Below are positions 17,251 through 26,777 of a DNA stretch of 26,811 bases, in pieces. The notes beneath the pieces are model-generated. The model searched no databases. It saw only the letters and a program-made list of their open reading frames with translations, and was not told where the DNA came from. This DNA is from Chara braunii. Taxonomy: Eukaryota > Streptophyta > Charophyceae > Charales > Characeae. Position numbers and translations under genes: made by a program. Where the stretch lies: assembly GCA_003427395.1 (NCBI GenBank), contig BFEA01000251.1:1684550-1711360 (forward strand). Direction: 5' to 3'. Every line of letters starts with the position of its first letter. Positions within the stretch are counted from its first letter, which is position 1.

Positions 17251-17885
17251 CAAGCTGCGGATCTCTTCATTATTGGGGACGCAAAATCTATCAATGATCT
17301 GGGTGTTCTCAAAGATAGTCCATTTGTGGTTCTGTAATCTGGTTCGCTATTATGGGTTTCCTTGACCTTTTTCAGGAGATCACAGTAGATCGGGTCTTGA
17401 GCGTATGAATCTTTTATTTCGTGTTGTAGATCCACCCCTATGTTTGGATAATGCATGACTTCTCCTAAGTAATCAACCCTTCTACTTAGAGCATCGGCTA
17501 CCACCTTATACTTCCCTTTAACTCAAAGTCAAACTGGTCTATCTTTGCTGCCGACCTAGTCAATTTCGGCGTCATCTTGGCTTGCGTCTTAAGCCATCTT
17601 AGAGTTTTGTGATCTAGGTAGACTGTAAAGTGCCTCCCAAGCAGGTAATGTCTCGAATGATATAATGCCTGCCTGAGAGTGCAGAGTTCTCTCATACGTC
17701 GAGGCTGCTACTTTATTTGAAGGCAACCTTGTTGACATGAACTCTCTACTGTAACACAACGCCTATGCCATATTGGGTTGCATCTATCGTGAGGATGAAG
17801 GGCAATGAGGGATCAACTACCTTGAGGACAGGATATTCTACGAAGACCCTCCCTAATTTCTTTAGGGATGAGGTACAATCGTTGT
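17250..17885 (-). pseudogene. RNase H domain, frameshifted
   Basis: DPSLPFILTIDATQYGIGVV near 17765-17825 holds the first catalytic Asp. RELCTLRQALYHSRHYLLG (from 17695) holds the Glu, and VYLDHKTLRWL the next Asp. ADALSRRVDYLG (17250-17504 frame) is the usual end of the domain. One-base shifts separate these parts at about 17870, 17705 and 17505. The domain would degrade the RNA strand during reverse transcription. A linker of ~70 residues leads into integrase. Confidence 0.9.
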
Positions 17886-17886
17886 T

Positions 17887-18645
17887 TTACTTCCAGATTG
17901 CTTCCTTCTTTAGGAGTCTGCTAAGCGGAGCAGGGACAGTGGAGAAGTTTCTCACAAACTTTTTGTAATAGTTCACCAATCCTAAAAATACTCGCAACTC
18001 AAACAAAGTACGAGGAATTGGCCAATCTCTAATCGTTGCTACTTTGCAGTCCTTTGGTTTGATGCCATCATCGTCTAACACGTGGCCCAATTACAAGACT
18101 TGTGTTTTGGCCCTCTCACACTTTTTCACGTTAATCTTGAAGTTGGCTTCCCTCCGTTTTTCTAAATTCTCCCTAAGATGGCCCTTATGTTCTTGGAGGG
18201 ACTTGCTAAAAACCAGGATGTCGTATAAATATACTGCGACAAATTTATCTAGCCACGATCTAAACAGGTCATTCATACAACGCTGAAAGGTGGTTGGTGC
18301 ATTAGTTAGTCCAAAGGGCATCACTATAAACTCGTAATGCCCATATCGATTTCGGAATGTCGTCTTATACTGGTCATCAATATAAACTTCTATCTAATGG
18401 TATTTGGTAAAATACTTGGAGCTTTGCACTCGATTTAACAAATCGTTTATGCGGGGCAAAGGTTTTGCATTCTTGACAGTTATTCCATGCAGACTCTTGT
18501 AGTCTATGAACATTATAAGTTCTCCCTCTCTCTTGGGGACGAATAAAACAGGCGCGAAAAAAGGAGATGAACTGGGTCTAATCCATCCTTTTTCTAGGAG
18601 CTCATCTAATTGTTTGCGTAGCCCCTCTAATTCCTTGGGAGACAT
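17887..18645 (-). pseudogene. Reverse transcriptase with motif A deletion and YxDD mutation
   Basis: The reading frame is continuous from 18645 but interrupted by TAG at 18394-18396 and TAA at 18091-18093. WIRPSSSPFFAPVLFV and the fingers region are present. At 18397-18405 the sequence goes from KYFTK straight to YH. About six residues are missing there, including the catalytic Asp of motif A, and the next Gln codon is TAG. PFGLTNAPTTFQRCMNDLF (motif B region) follows. The YxDD box reads YLYD, its first Asp codon changed to TAC at 18223-18225. LGHVLDDDGIKPK and FLGLVNYYKKFVRNF mark the connection region. Two of three catalytic Asp residues are gone, so the enzyme cannot work. Confidence 0.93.
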
Positions 18646-18978
18646 TTACACTGCTCCCTTAGGCGTTTTACTGTTTGGCTCTATCTCTATGCGGTGCTGA
18701 ATGAACCTTGGTACTACCCCAAAGGGTGCTTCAACTATATCGACATATTCTATGAACAAACTGGAGATAGTGGGATGAATCTTCTCTCTTTTGGCTGGTC
18801 GGATGCTAGCTTTACATGAGCTACAAAGCCCTATTCTTCAAGTTGCTTCTCCTGTAAAAAAATTGGCAAAGGCAGGAACACTCAGATAACAATGTGCTAA
18901 GGAGTTGTCAACTCCTAACACATGGAAAAGGCAGGTTTTCTTAATCCCACCTGCTGGACTAGGGAGCTTGCACTCATG

Positions 18979-19330
18979 CTATCGAAAGTGCAAAGTAGCT
19001 CCAACTGCCTCGCCCCATTCAGTACCAAGTACTATATCGAAAGGGAGGTTATCTTCTACGAGTAGGGTTCGAGAATGGAGAACCTTCTCTACCTTCCCCT
19101 CTCCTTCTAGGCAAAAATACGCTTGGACTCTCTTGATGTACTCCTCGATCCATATGGGGCGGTTATCTGCGAGGATGCTGACTACAAGTTTGTCCAATTT
19201 TTGGACTTTGAGGCCTAGCCTCAATTTCTTTAGCGCTTTACAACTGATGTTACTTCAAATGGCTCCAATATTTATAAGGGCCCCTACTCTAAATCTAAAG
19301 ATCTCTACGTCTGTTAACAATAGCTGCCCG
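18979..19330 (-). pseudogene. Retropepsin-like protease, active-site Asp to Asn
   Basis: The active-site segment reads GALINIGAI then a stop (TGA at 19255-19257), where retropepsins have LIDSGAT. The catalytic Asp codon is AAT at 19270-19272, a G-to-A change. Downstream, LPFDIVLGTEWGEAVGA (residues ~60-76 of the 18979-19224 frame) is the second conserved part of Gypsy proteases. A ~110-codon linker with further stops leads to the reverse transcriptase. The protease is inactive on two counts. Confidence 0.85.
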
Positions 19331-19599
19331 TTCTCACTTTTTTTCATCTTGGCTCAGGATGGCCATCTTTCTTTGAGCTCTTCGACCAGGCCTGTGCGGG
19401 AAACACCTGGAGAGTCACACAAGTAGTCTTTGGGCAACTTGCTAGGTGCTGGCCAGCAACCATTGCCATGGACACACGTGTAGTCGGAGTTTTTACTTCG
19501 TGTGCTCGCTCATCTTCACGTGCTCCTAGGGTATGGGCAATTGCTACCTCTATGGGTGGTTGCCTTCTGTTGCCCCATATGCAGCGCTACTAAGGTTCT

Positions 19600-21570
19600 T
19601 GATGATATGCTCGGGATCTACACAAAACACACATTGGAACTTGTCCATGCGATCGTGCCAAACATTACGTTAGAAGCCTAGGGGTTCCCAGGGTATGCCT
19701 TCAGGCTGTTTTGGGTGCCATTCACCCCTTCTGGAAGGTGATCGAATCGAGCTAAGGCGGTTGGACGGGGGACCTTGACCCCTACCTCCCACTTGGCGAT
19801 CTTTATTGCCGCCAACCCCCTGGCCACCTTGCCCTCGACCACCTGAGGCCTGGCGACCTTTGCCATGGCCTCATCCTTCTCCTTACGATCTCCCTTCGAC
19901 CGCGACAGCAGCGCGTGAACTCCTCCTCTCTACACTAGCGTCCTCTTCCTCAAGTCCCCATTCTCTGTCAGTATAGGGGACTCTGGCACCACCTTCTTCC
20001 ATTGTTAGTACGAGACTTTCTTTGGCCTTAACTTGGCCAGAGATGGTGCAACCCTTGCACTTTTTCCCTTTAGCTAAGTCCTTATGCCAAAACGTGGTAA
20101 CTGGCATGGACTGGGCGACGAAGGCAACAACTTCCCTACCGAGGAGGTTGTAGGTCATCCCAGGCTGTGCTTTTGTAACTCCATGGTCAGGCACAACAAC
20201 ACGTATGGATTATTTGGAGTTTGTCGGATGCCTTCAATCCTCTAGTGACGTTCGCAAAACGTTCTTGCAGTGCAACAAAGAAATCGCCGAGGTTAGTAAT
20301 GGCAAAATAAGCGACCATGTCATTTTCGCAAGGGGCGACTCGTGGGAGAGACCTGGCGAAACTAGTTGCTTCACCACTCAAGGCTTGAAAGGCTATGAGG
20401 ACATGGTCGTCGGGAGGCATGTTTTGTAAGTACTGATATGATTTAATACTAGCGTCCCAATTGTCAAAGTCCTCACCTCTTTTCCCACTGTAGGACTCAA
20501 GGAAGCGAACTTTGACTCTCTCATGGCGGGGTTGTGATTCTTCCTCCTTGGGGACTGCCAATTTGACACCCTCGATCGCACTGGTGCAAAACTTCTTTGT
20601 TCCATTGATTGCGGTTTGCATTTCGTTTACGAGATGAATCATCATCTCCTGGACAAAGTCGTTGAACCCGGTTCGTATGGATTCAAGTGCTATGTCATAC
20701 CCACAGAGGTGCCTTATCTGTTCTGATTGAGCTGTCATAACAGAGGCCATACTACGCGAGTGGGTGTCATTCTTTTTCCCTATCTCTCTCTTCTCTCATC
20801 TTACCCAGACGTTCGTCTGCCGCCTTCAATCCTCCTCCATCTCATCTGCCATTTCCAATTGCCTCGTCTTCTGCTTCGCGAGGTGCAACTTGCACTCTAA
20901 CAGCTTCTCCTGCTCTTTTGCCTGGCGACGCAGGGGACTCTTTTTTCTCTCCAGCTCTCTTTTTATTGTTTCTCTTTTTGCTTGGGGGACGGCCAACTCT
21001 GCTTTCCCATCTTCCCCGAGGGATAGTCATGCCACCCATTCCTTCACAACCTTTTCCACATCTTCCGGTGGGGGTAGACCTGTACTCGGTTCTCCTTTCT
21101 CCTCCTTCCTTTCTTTTGGGCCCTTCATTGCTTCGTTCTCTCTCCTCCTCTTTAACGGGGGCCCTTCTTCTTCGCTTTCTTCTCCCTCTTCTTCTTCTTC
21201 GGCCAATTCTTTGGCCAACTTCGCCTCCTATTCCTTCTTCCACACCTCCATCTTTTTCTCTGGCCACTTTGTCTTCCAGCAAGGCCAGTTTCTTGGCCTG
21301 TCTTTGCAAGGCTTTCTTCTCCTTTCTTACAACAAGGCAGTTTCTAGGCCCGTCTCTCCAAGGCTTTCTTTTGCTCTCTCCTTCTGCTCTCGAAGAATTG
21401 CGGCAGTCTTCTTCTCCTAATTCTTTACTATATGGTAGGGTTTGGATTTCGGACTTGGTACTCACAGTGCAACAAACGGTCCGCCAGAATCCCAACGGAA
21501 AGAGGAAACCGAGCAAGGGCCCCCAAAGGAAGAGGCCCATCATCAAGGCGAACATAGGGTAATCATCCAT
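19600..21570 (-). pseudogene. gag polyprotein with hydrophobic N-terminus, frameshifted
   Basis: The first ATG in frame is at 21570 and begins MDDYP. A strongly hydrophobic stretch (residues ~6-29, many Leu, Phe, Gly) could span a membrane. A long Lys/Glu/Arg-rich region follows through three frames (21500-21215, 21218-21027, ~21027-20830), then a capsid-like part (20750-20187: VKVRFLESYSGKRGEDFDNW, QALSGEATSFARSL). A frame change and apparent deletion near 20190 follow, then a Gly/Arg-rich stretch (19750-19880) and a zinc-knuckle remnant near 19604-19636 (CVFCVDPEH, with the final Cys replaced by Leu). Gag would build the particle. A membrane-like N-terminus is unusual for the family. Confidence 0.75.
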
Positions 21571-22077
21571 GTTGGGCACAATCACAAACGATTCCGCTCC
21601 TTAACAATTAGACCAACCCACCTAGACATTTGATTGCTTAGAGGACTACAGAGGTTCTCTCTTCCACCTTAGCCAGGCTACCACTGCCATCGGATGCTTT
21701 CGTAACCATAGTTCAAATGCTTTAGCAACCACAGTTCAATCTTTCCACAACCGTCGGACGCCTGTGCACCCACAATTCAATCCCGCTTGGCTTTGGCTTC
21801 CAAGTGTCCCTTTGTCAATTACTCGAGTCTATACTGCTATTAGTCTATCACTATAAAACTACTGGCTGATCACGAGGCATTTAATGAGATTCCCCATAAC
21901 TCCGCGGAAATTATTTAACGTCGCAGTCAGGACGACGATCACAGCCAGAGTTCTCTCAAGACTTAGACAGACTGGACGTGCAATCTGCAGCTCGAAGTTC
22001 AGGTATGGTGTACCACCCAGAGCAGCCTGGCGGTCTGGCATCAGATACACCTCACCCCTACTAAGTCCCGTGCAGGC

Positions 22078-22219
22078 ACATGCATGGAACCTACAACAAC
22101 CTGGACAAGAGTGACTGGATGCAGAAAGAGATGACAGACTCTACAAGGAACATGCATGGAACCTACAACAACCTGGACAAGAGTGACTCAATGCAGAAAG
22201 AGATGACAGACTCTACAAG
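22078..22219. repeat. 72-bp direct tandem duplication
   Basis: ACATGCATGGAACCTACAAC begins units at 22078 and 22150. The two differ at about two positions, so the duplication is recent relative to the LTR divergence. Confidence 0.95.
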
Positions 22220-22321
22220 ACAGACTTGACTGCAGCAAGATGAGTGTGCAACGTCCACAAAGCATAAAAGGACAAGGGTTAGGGCTTGAAGATGTTGAAC
22301 TGCTCCTTGCTCTGCACTCCA

Positions 22322-22430
22322 AGCTTGGTCAACGGTCAACTCAGTCGACTGTGTTGGTCAAGGCTCGCCAGTCAACGCTTGCTGGTCAACCCTCGCTGGT
22401 CAACTCTTGCTGGTCAAATCTTTGACCATT
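22322..22430 (-). repeat. Clustered GGTCAA/TTGACC motifs
   Basis: Seven or so GGTCAA or AGTCAA cores occur in ~110 bases, several within GCTGGTCAACNCT units of ~16-17 bp. On the element strand they read TTGACC, the core of plant WRKY-factor W-boxes. The repeat structure alone could explain the clustering. Confidence 0.6.
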
Positions 22431-22756
22431 TGGCTATGGCGTTTTTTTCTCTTCTTCTCCTTCATTTACTTCACCCTTTTCTTTTTCATCCTCGAGCTTG
22501 GCTATGGCTGACTTCTTCTCCTTTTTCGTCGGCTATGTTATCACCTTTTTCTTCCTCACCTCTCCTCTCCCGTCACTTTCTCTTTCGTCGTCGTTCTTCT
22601 TCTTTACCGCTGGCAGCTATGGATGTCGTCTGCTATGGCGGTCTTCTTCCCTCACACGTGTCGTTCTCTCATCATCATCATCATCTCCTTCTTTGCGTCA
22701 GTCGGGTCCTTCCTCCTCTTCGACCTCCGCGATGCTTGCACAGAAAACGGGAACCA

Positions 22757-22768
22757 GCTCTGATACCA
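22757..22768 (-). promoter_or_regulatory. Primer-binding site, initiator-Met tRNA
   Basis: TGGTATCAGAGC on the minus strand is complementary to the 3' end of plant initiator-Met tRNA. It lies one base after the LTR end GATTGCA, which is normal spacing, and it fixes the 5' LTR boundary and the element orientation. Confidence 0.93.
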
Positions 22769-23094
22769 CTGCAATCAGACTTGTCTTCATCTCACGTTCA
22801 ACATGCATACATCCATCTGGCGATGGCAACAGAAACTTCCACAGATGCAGAATCAGCAACAGACTTGAGATGGCCCAGTGCGCCCACACACAAACTTAGA
22901 GATATGACATTCGACCAGGAACTCAGCTCAAAACTTGTCACATCACATGGCTATGGCGTCTGAGCGCTAGTCTGGAATTCCACCGAACACTGTATCCATC
23001 GTCAGACATTCACGCGCACATATACACACAACACTTGGATCTACCTTGAATGTCTGCACTCACGCTCACATAGTATCTTCTAATTCTACACATA

Positions 23095-23143
23095 GGTGGC
23101 TATGGCCGCCGTAGTCTTCCTCCTCCTAGCGGCTATGGCCGCT
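23095..23143 (+). repeat. Two TATG-loop hairpins in the 5' LTR
   Basis: GGTGGC-TATG-GCCGCC (23095-23110, one T.G) and AGCGGC-TATG-GCCGCT (23128-23143). The equivalent places in the solo LTR also pair but with different stems. Confidence 0.75.
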
Positions 23144-23490
23144 CGGCCTCTTCCACCTTTGGGCTGTTTGCTGACCACCTCTAGTCTTAAGGCACAAATC
23201 GCTCGAGCAACGCTTCCACGTTGTTTCCCAGATAATGAGTGGATGACTGATCGCGGCCTCTTTATTTATAATGTTTGGTTTGGTGGTTTGGGCCTGCCTG
23301 ATGTCCCAAGCCTGAAGGTGTGCAGTCCCACTCTGGTACTTGCTGCAAAATGGACCGCACTATCGGTGTTTGACTTGGGAGTCTTGACCTTTCAGAGATC
23401 GACGAACGACCTTTAACCTGCGTGAGGTCAAGCGGACTCCTCGAGCATTGTTCTAGCCATTACCTACTGACCCTTCAGAGGACGTATGGC

Positions 23491-23516
23491 CAGTTGACCT
23501 TTCCAAAGGTCAACTG
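23491..23516. repeat. 26-bp palindrome in the 5' LTR
   Basis: CAGTTGACCTTT (23491-23502) and AAAGGTCAACTG (23505-23516) are perfect 12-base arms around CC. The 3' LTR copy at 15996-16021 is degraded by several substitutions. Each arm contains a TTGACC core. Confidence 0.95.
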
Positions 23517-23668
23517 TAAATTTGTCATTTTATGGAACTTACAGACGTCTTCTAAGACTTCTAAACGACTAATTTATGGATCAAATCCACAGGACCCAAG
23601 CTGCACACACAAAATATTTGTACGCGGTTTTAGGGACAGGTCCCGGGTTCAAATCACAAAAGGTCAAC

Positions 23669-24312
23669 CGCCAACTATACAGTGAACTAGGGAAAGTCAA
23701 GGATGAAGTCCTGGTATCTGCAATATCCTGCGAACTGAGTGAAACCCTTTCACTTCCTCTCCAAATGTCCAAATTGAAGAGTCTTTTGGTGAACCACCCG
23801 TCCTCAGACGCGCGTATTACGTCCATTTTGAGCGTGCAAGTTGCTTTGCTTCATTTTGGAAAATTACGATGACTGTCCTGTTTTTCAGCCGCTGTTTCTT
23901 AGTTTCATTGTCTGCTTCGTTGACAACAAACATACTCCCCTCATCTTAAACTTGTCCTAAGTTAACATAATCTGGGCATATGCCCTCGTCGACCTGCCTA
24001 TTGACTCTCTTACCGTCAATTCTTCCCTTCCTTCGGCTGTTCTTGCTTGTGGTGGAATTGGAAGTCCATACAACCCTTGACTCCCTCCTCCCTGTTGACC
24101 CGCCATCGGTTAGACCTAGCTATGGTCTTCCCTATACTCTTAAAGGCAACAGCGGGTCTCACGTGATGCGTCCCGCTGAGACCATTCCCGCGTTTTTGTT
24201 TTTCGTGGGCCCATCGCGGTTTTCTGTTTATGGCCACTTTTGTTTTTGGTCTTTTTTCGCTACGGTTTTTTTTGGTGCCGCGCCGTTGAAGGTGTCGGCC
24301 ATGTTCAACCAG
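23669..24312. other. No gene seen
   Basis: An open frame across 23576-23872 begins inside the LTR and has no known domain. The rest shows no recognisable feature. Confidence 0.45.
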
Positions 24313-24392
24313 GTAGTGTATATTTCCATGTTCTAGCGGAAGATTCATTCGATTTTGCTCATCCTATCGATGGAAGTAGTGGAGACTTGTCT

Positions 24393-24450
<58 letters not shown>

Positions 24451-24501
24451 AGAGGGTACTTCCATCGATCGAATGAGCGAAATCAAACTTTTTTTTTTTT
24501 G

Positions 24502-24532
<31 letters not shown>

Positions 24533-24609
24533 CATCCTCACACTACTTCCATGGACGGGATGAGCAAAATCGAATGAATCTTCCGCTATAACATCGAAAT
24601 ATACACTAC
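24313..24609. mobile_element. Inverted-repeat (foldback) element carrying microsatellites
   Basis: The 69-base left arm (24313-24381, starting GTAGTGTATATTTCC) and right arm (24541-24609) are inverted copies differing at five positions. Between them are a (CT)n run at 24394-24447, a partial extra right-arm copy at ~24458-24488, a T-run and a short GT/GA tract. The arm core also appears at 8450. No transposase is present, so any movement would need one in trans. Target duplications are not evident. Confidence 0.75.
24394..24447. repeat. (CT)n microsatellite
   Basis: About 27 perfect CT dinucleotides inside the inverted-repeat element. Confidence 0.98.
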
Positions 24610-24612
24610 TAC

Positions 24613-24646
24613 ACGCGTGCGCGCGCGTGTGTGTGTGTGTGTGCGC

Positions 24647-24743
<97 letters not shown>
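24613..24743. repeat. Compound microsatellite (GT/GC)n(GA)n
   Basis: A GT run with a few GC interruptions (24613-24687) changes directly to GA (24686-24743). It adjoins the right arm of the inverted-repeat element. Confidence 0.98.
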
Positions 24744-24745
<2 letters not shown>

Positions 24746-25115
24746 TTGAAGTGTCAAAGCTTCATACATTTCTGTGTTCATTTTCATTTGTGATGGAAAA
24801 CTAACTTCTTCAATCATGTGCGTTCCCCCTGCCGCGGCACGTTGCCACTTAATTACAGGTATAGTCACCATGTTTAGAAACCTCATGAAGCTTTTCCTTC
24901 AGAGGGCCTACCCTCACCATGGCGTCACAATTGCTTCTGGGTGGCTATGCAGCGAGGCTGAGACCGTCATTCATGATGCAGAATGAGCGTGGTGTTAACT
25001 TCATTGTGGCGATGAAGGTGGCGGTAGAGCAGCGCTATGCGTCAACAACATAGCGACGTGGGGTACCGGAGCGCTCCCCTGACTCAGGCCACCTTTTTTC
25101 TTTTTGGTACGGTTT
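24744..25115. other. No gene seen
   Basis: No domains, structured RNA or repeats are recognisable. Confidence 0.5.
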
Positions 25116-25958
25116 TGCAATCGGACTTGTCTTCATGACATTCAGCATGCTTACAAACAGATGACGATCAGGCTGGCAACTTGCGCCCACACAAAGCTCA
25201 GAGATAACGTGGCCAGGAATGCAGCTTCGATTCAACCTTGTCTCGTACGGTTATGGCCGTCACTGTTACCCGGCAACCTGTTCGCACACACACAACTCTG
25301 GATCTCCCTAGATGTCCCGTACATGCGTACACAACTGCACACACTCATACAAACACACACACACGTATACTAACACCCTAGCACTAAGCTATGGCAGCTA
25401 TGGCTGCCTTCCCCTACACTAACAACACCGGCGGCTATGGCTGCGTCTTCGTCCTCTCAGCCCACTTCTCCTACGGGCACCTGCAGACCTCCGTAGTACA
25501 AGACGCTCTGGCAGCGCTTCCGCACAGCTCACAGGCAGAACGAATGAATGACACTCCCTCTTGATTTATGCTTCGGATTGTCAAAGGTTACCCTTGGACA
25601 CTGGGCCTGGGGTGCACACAGTCCCACATCGTACTTGCTGACTTGACAAAGTGCGACCCGGACTGGGTACCGCTGACTGGGCTAGGCTAGACTGCCCACT
25701 TGGCCACTTGCCTACGGACTGTATCCCCACACAATGAATGGCCGCTTCCGGAAGATTTTGGACTCGACTCTTCGGTACTGTAGCAGCATAGCAGCTACGA
25801 CCTTGACCTTTCAGTACTGTAGCAGCTACGACTACTACCACTGCTAAGACTTCTGATCTACAGACCTACAGTTCGCGACCTGGCAACCACACTACCTACG
25901 GTAAGCAAACAGGCGACTTTCCAGACACAGGTCACAGGTTCAAGCTCACACGGGTCAA
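25116..25958 (-). repeat. Diverged solo LTR of family B
   Basis: It begins TGCAATCGGACTTGTCTTCAT, nearly the same as the PBS-side end of the 5' LTR at 22770. It keeps collinear matches along its length: GCGCCCACACA, CTTGACCTTTCAG, GGTRYRCA…CAGTCCCAC…GTACTTGCTG, and AGGTTCAAGCTCACACGGGTCAAC at the far end in diverged form. No PBS or gag adjoins it, so it is a solo LTR or an LTR fragment. Target-site duplications could not be identified. Confidence 0.65.
25247..25444 (+). repeat. Three TATG-loop hairpins in the solo LTR
   Basis: ACGGT-TATG-GCCGT (25247-25260), GGCAGC-TATG-GCTGCC (25393-25408) and GCGGC-TATG-GCTGC (25431-25444, one G.T). The last two occupy the same relative positions as the pair in the 5' LTR. 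Confidence 0.7.
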
Positions 25959-26375
25959 CTGATACTGTACATGGGTGAGGGCGAGGCCTAGGGATCGAGC
26001 CCTGGCAACTGCATCTGCCGTTTCATTTTCTTCCCTGGTGTTCTTTTTTTCCGTCTAAACACAAGTGGACGCCCACCTTGGCTTTCTCGTACTCTTCTGG
26101 TGGCACTATGCATCCTGAGTGCTATGTGCACTGGATGGCTGGGCACTAGGCACGAGTATGTGGCTGGGTGCTGTGAGTGATGAGTGGTTATGCATGGTCA
26201 GGGTGTATGTGTGCTGACTGGTACTGTGTGGGCTATGTGCACACTGGGTGGTACCACATGGGGCAGGTCGTACTGTGTTGCTCAGGTGATACTACGTGGG
26301 CCAGGTTGCAGCACTATATGGTGTGGGTTGTTTTATGTGGACCAGGCTGGACATGTGGTCTGGGTGCAGGGAAAA
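25959..26375. other. No gene seen; GGGT/TGTG-rich spacer
   Basis: The stretch 26095-26365 is rich in CTGGGTG and GTGTGG words without a clear period. No domain is recognisable. Confidence 0.45.
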
Positions 26376-26377
26376 GA

Positions 26378-26422
26378 AAATCCCCCCCCCCCCCTCCCCG
26401 AAAAAAAAAAACAAAAAAAAAA
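26378..26422. repeat. Homopolymer tract C-run then A-run
   Basis: A run of about 18 C with one T is followed directly by about 20 A with one C. Base counts in such tracts are often unreliable in assemblies. Confidence 0.9.
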
Positions 26423-26606
26423 GGAGAACCAGCCGCCAAAATAGGACCTATCGTTAACGACTTGTTGCTGTGATGTTGCATTTGCATGAACGTGTTGAGA
26501 GCCCGCCCGCTAATTTCACCAGAACGAAAGTCCTCTGCAGTGGAAGCGATATGTCCCGGCTCCTCTGAGGTGAATCCAAGGAGCAAACAAAAGAAACATT
26601 CCCTTT

Positions 26607-26675
26607 GCACCAATACAAGGCTGCATGTACTGATGACTTTTGCACCAAAACAAGGCTGCATGTACTGATGACTTT
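26607..26675. repeat. 35-bp direct tandem duplication
   Basis: GCACCAAWACAAGGCTGCAT begins units at 26607 and 26642. The units differ at one base. Confidence 0.95.
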
Positions 26676-26777
26676 CTTCTCCTCTGCTCATTGCATGTGC
26701 CGTCCACATCTGGACACAGCCAAATCTGCTGAGAAACTTTTGGGGATGGGGGGGTATAGGCGTGATATAGGCGCTGT

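Larger units (their letters stand above)
21571..22756 (-). other. Long 5' leader of the family B element, no gene
   Basis: About 1.2 kb separate the PBS from gag. It contains a 72-bp duplication, a cluster of GGTCAA motifs and a short (TCA)n run near 22669-22685. No open frame looks like a conserved protein. Confidence 0.6.
16148..22769 (-). mobile_element. Ty3/Gypsy family B retrotransposon, internal region
   Basis: On the minus strand the order is PBS (22757-22768), a ~1.2-kb leader, gag (21570-19600), protease (~19330-18979), reverse transcriptase (18645-17887), RNase H (~17880-17250) and integrase (17250-16237), with a short chromodomain-like remnant (16237-16146). This gag-PR-RT-RH-IN order defines Ty3/Gypsy. 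Each domain carries frameshifts, stops or active-site losses. The 5' LTR is at 22770-~23668 and a truncated 3' LTR at 15968-16147. About 12 percent divergence between the LTR pieces indicates an old insertion. Confidence 0.9.
22770..23668 (-). repeat. Family B 5' LTR
   Basis: The 3' end (…GATTGCA) adjoins the PBS. The other boundary, about 23668, is where similarity to the solo LTR at 25116-25958 fades (shared AGGTTCAAG…GGTCAAC text). Positions 23463-23642 match the 3' LTR fragment. It contains the 26-bp palindrome and two TATG-loop hairpins. Confidence 0.75.

Noticed and set aside
20764-21562. Long plus-strand open frames (up to 218 codons) rich in Leu/Ser/Phe
   Set aside because: They are the complement of the Lys/Glu-rich gag region on the minus strand; low-complexity codons leave both strands open.
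23576-23872. Protein-coding gene of 98 codons
   Set aside because: It begins inside the LTR, has no recognised domain, and an equally long frame exists on the opposite strand.
23930-23950. Copia-type polypurine tract on the minus strand (GATGAGGGGAG)
   Set aside because: It resembles one, but no copia pol end or LTR could be seen on either side.
25988-26004. Minus-strand tRNA from a GGGCTCGATCCC B-box match
   Set aside because: No A-box or pairing arms upstream on that strand.
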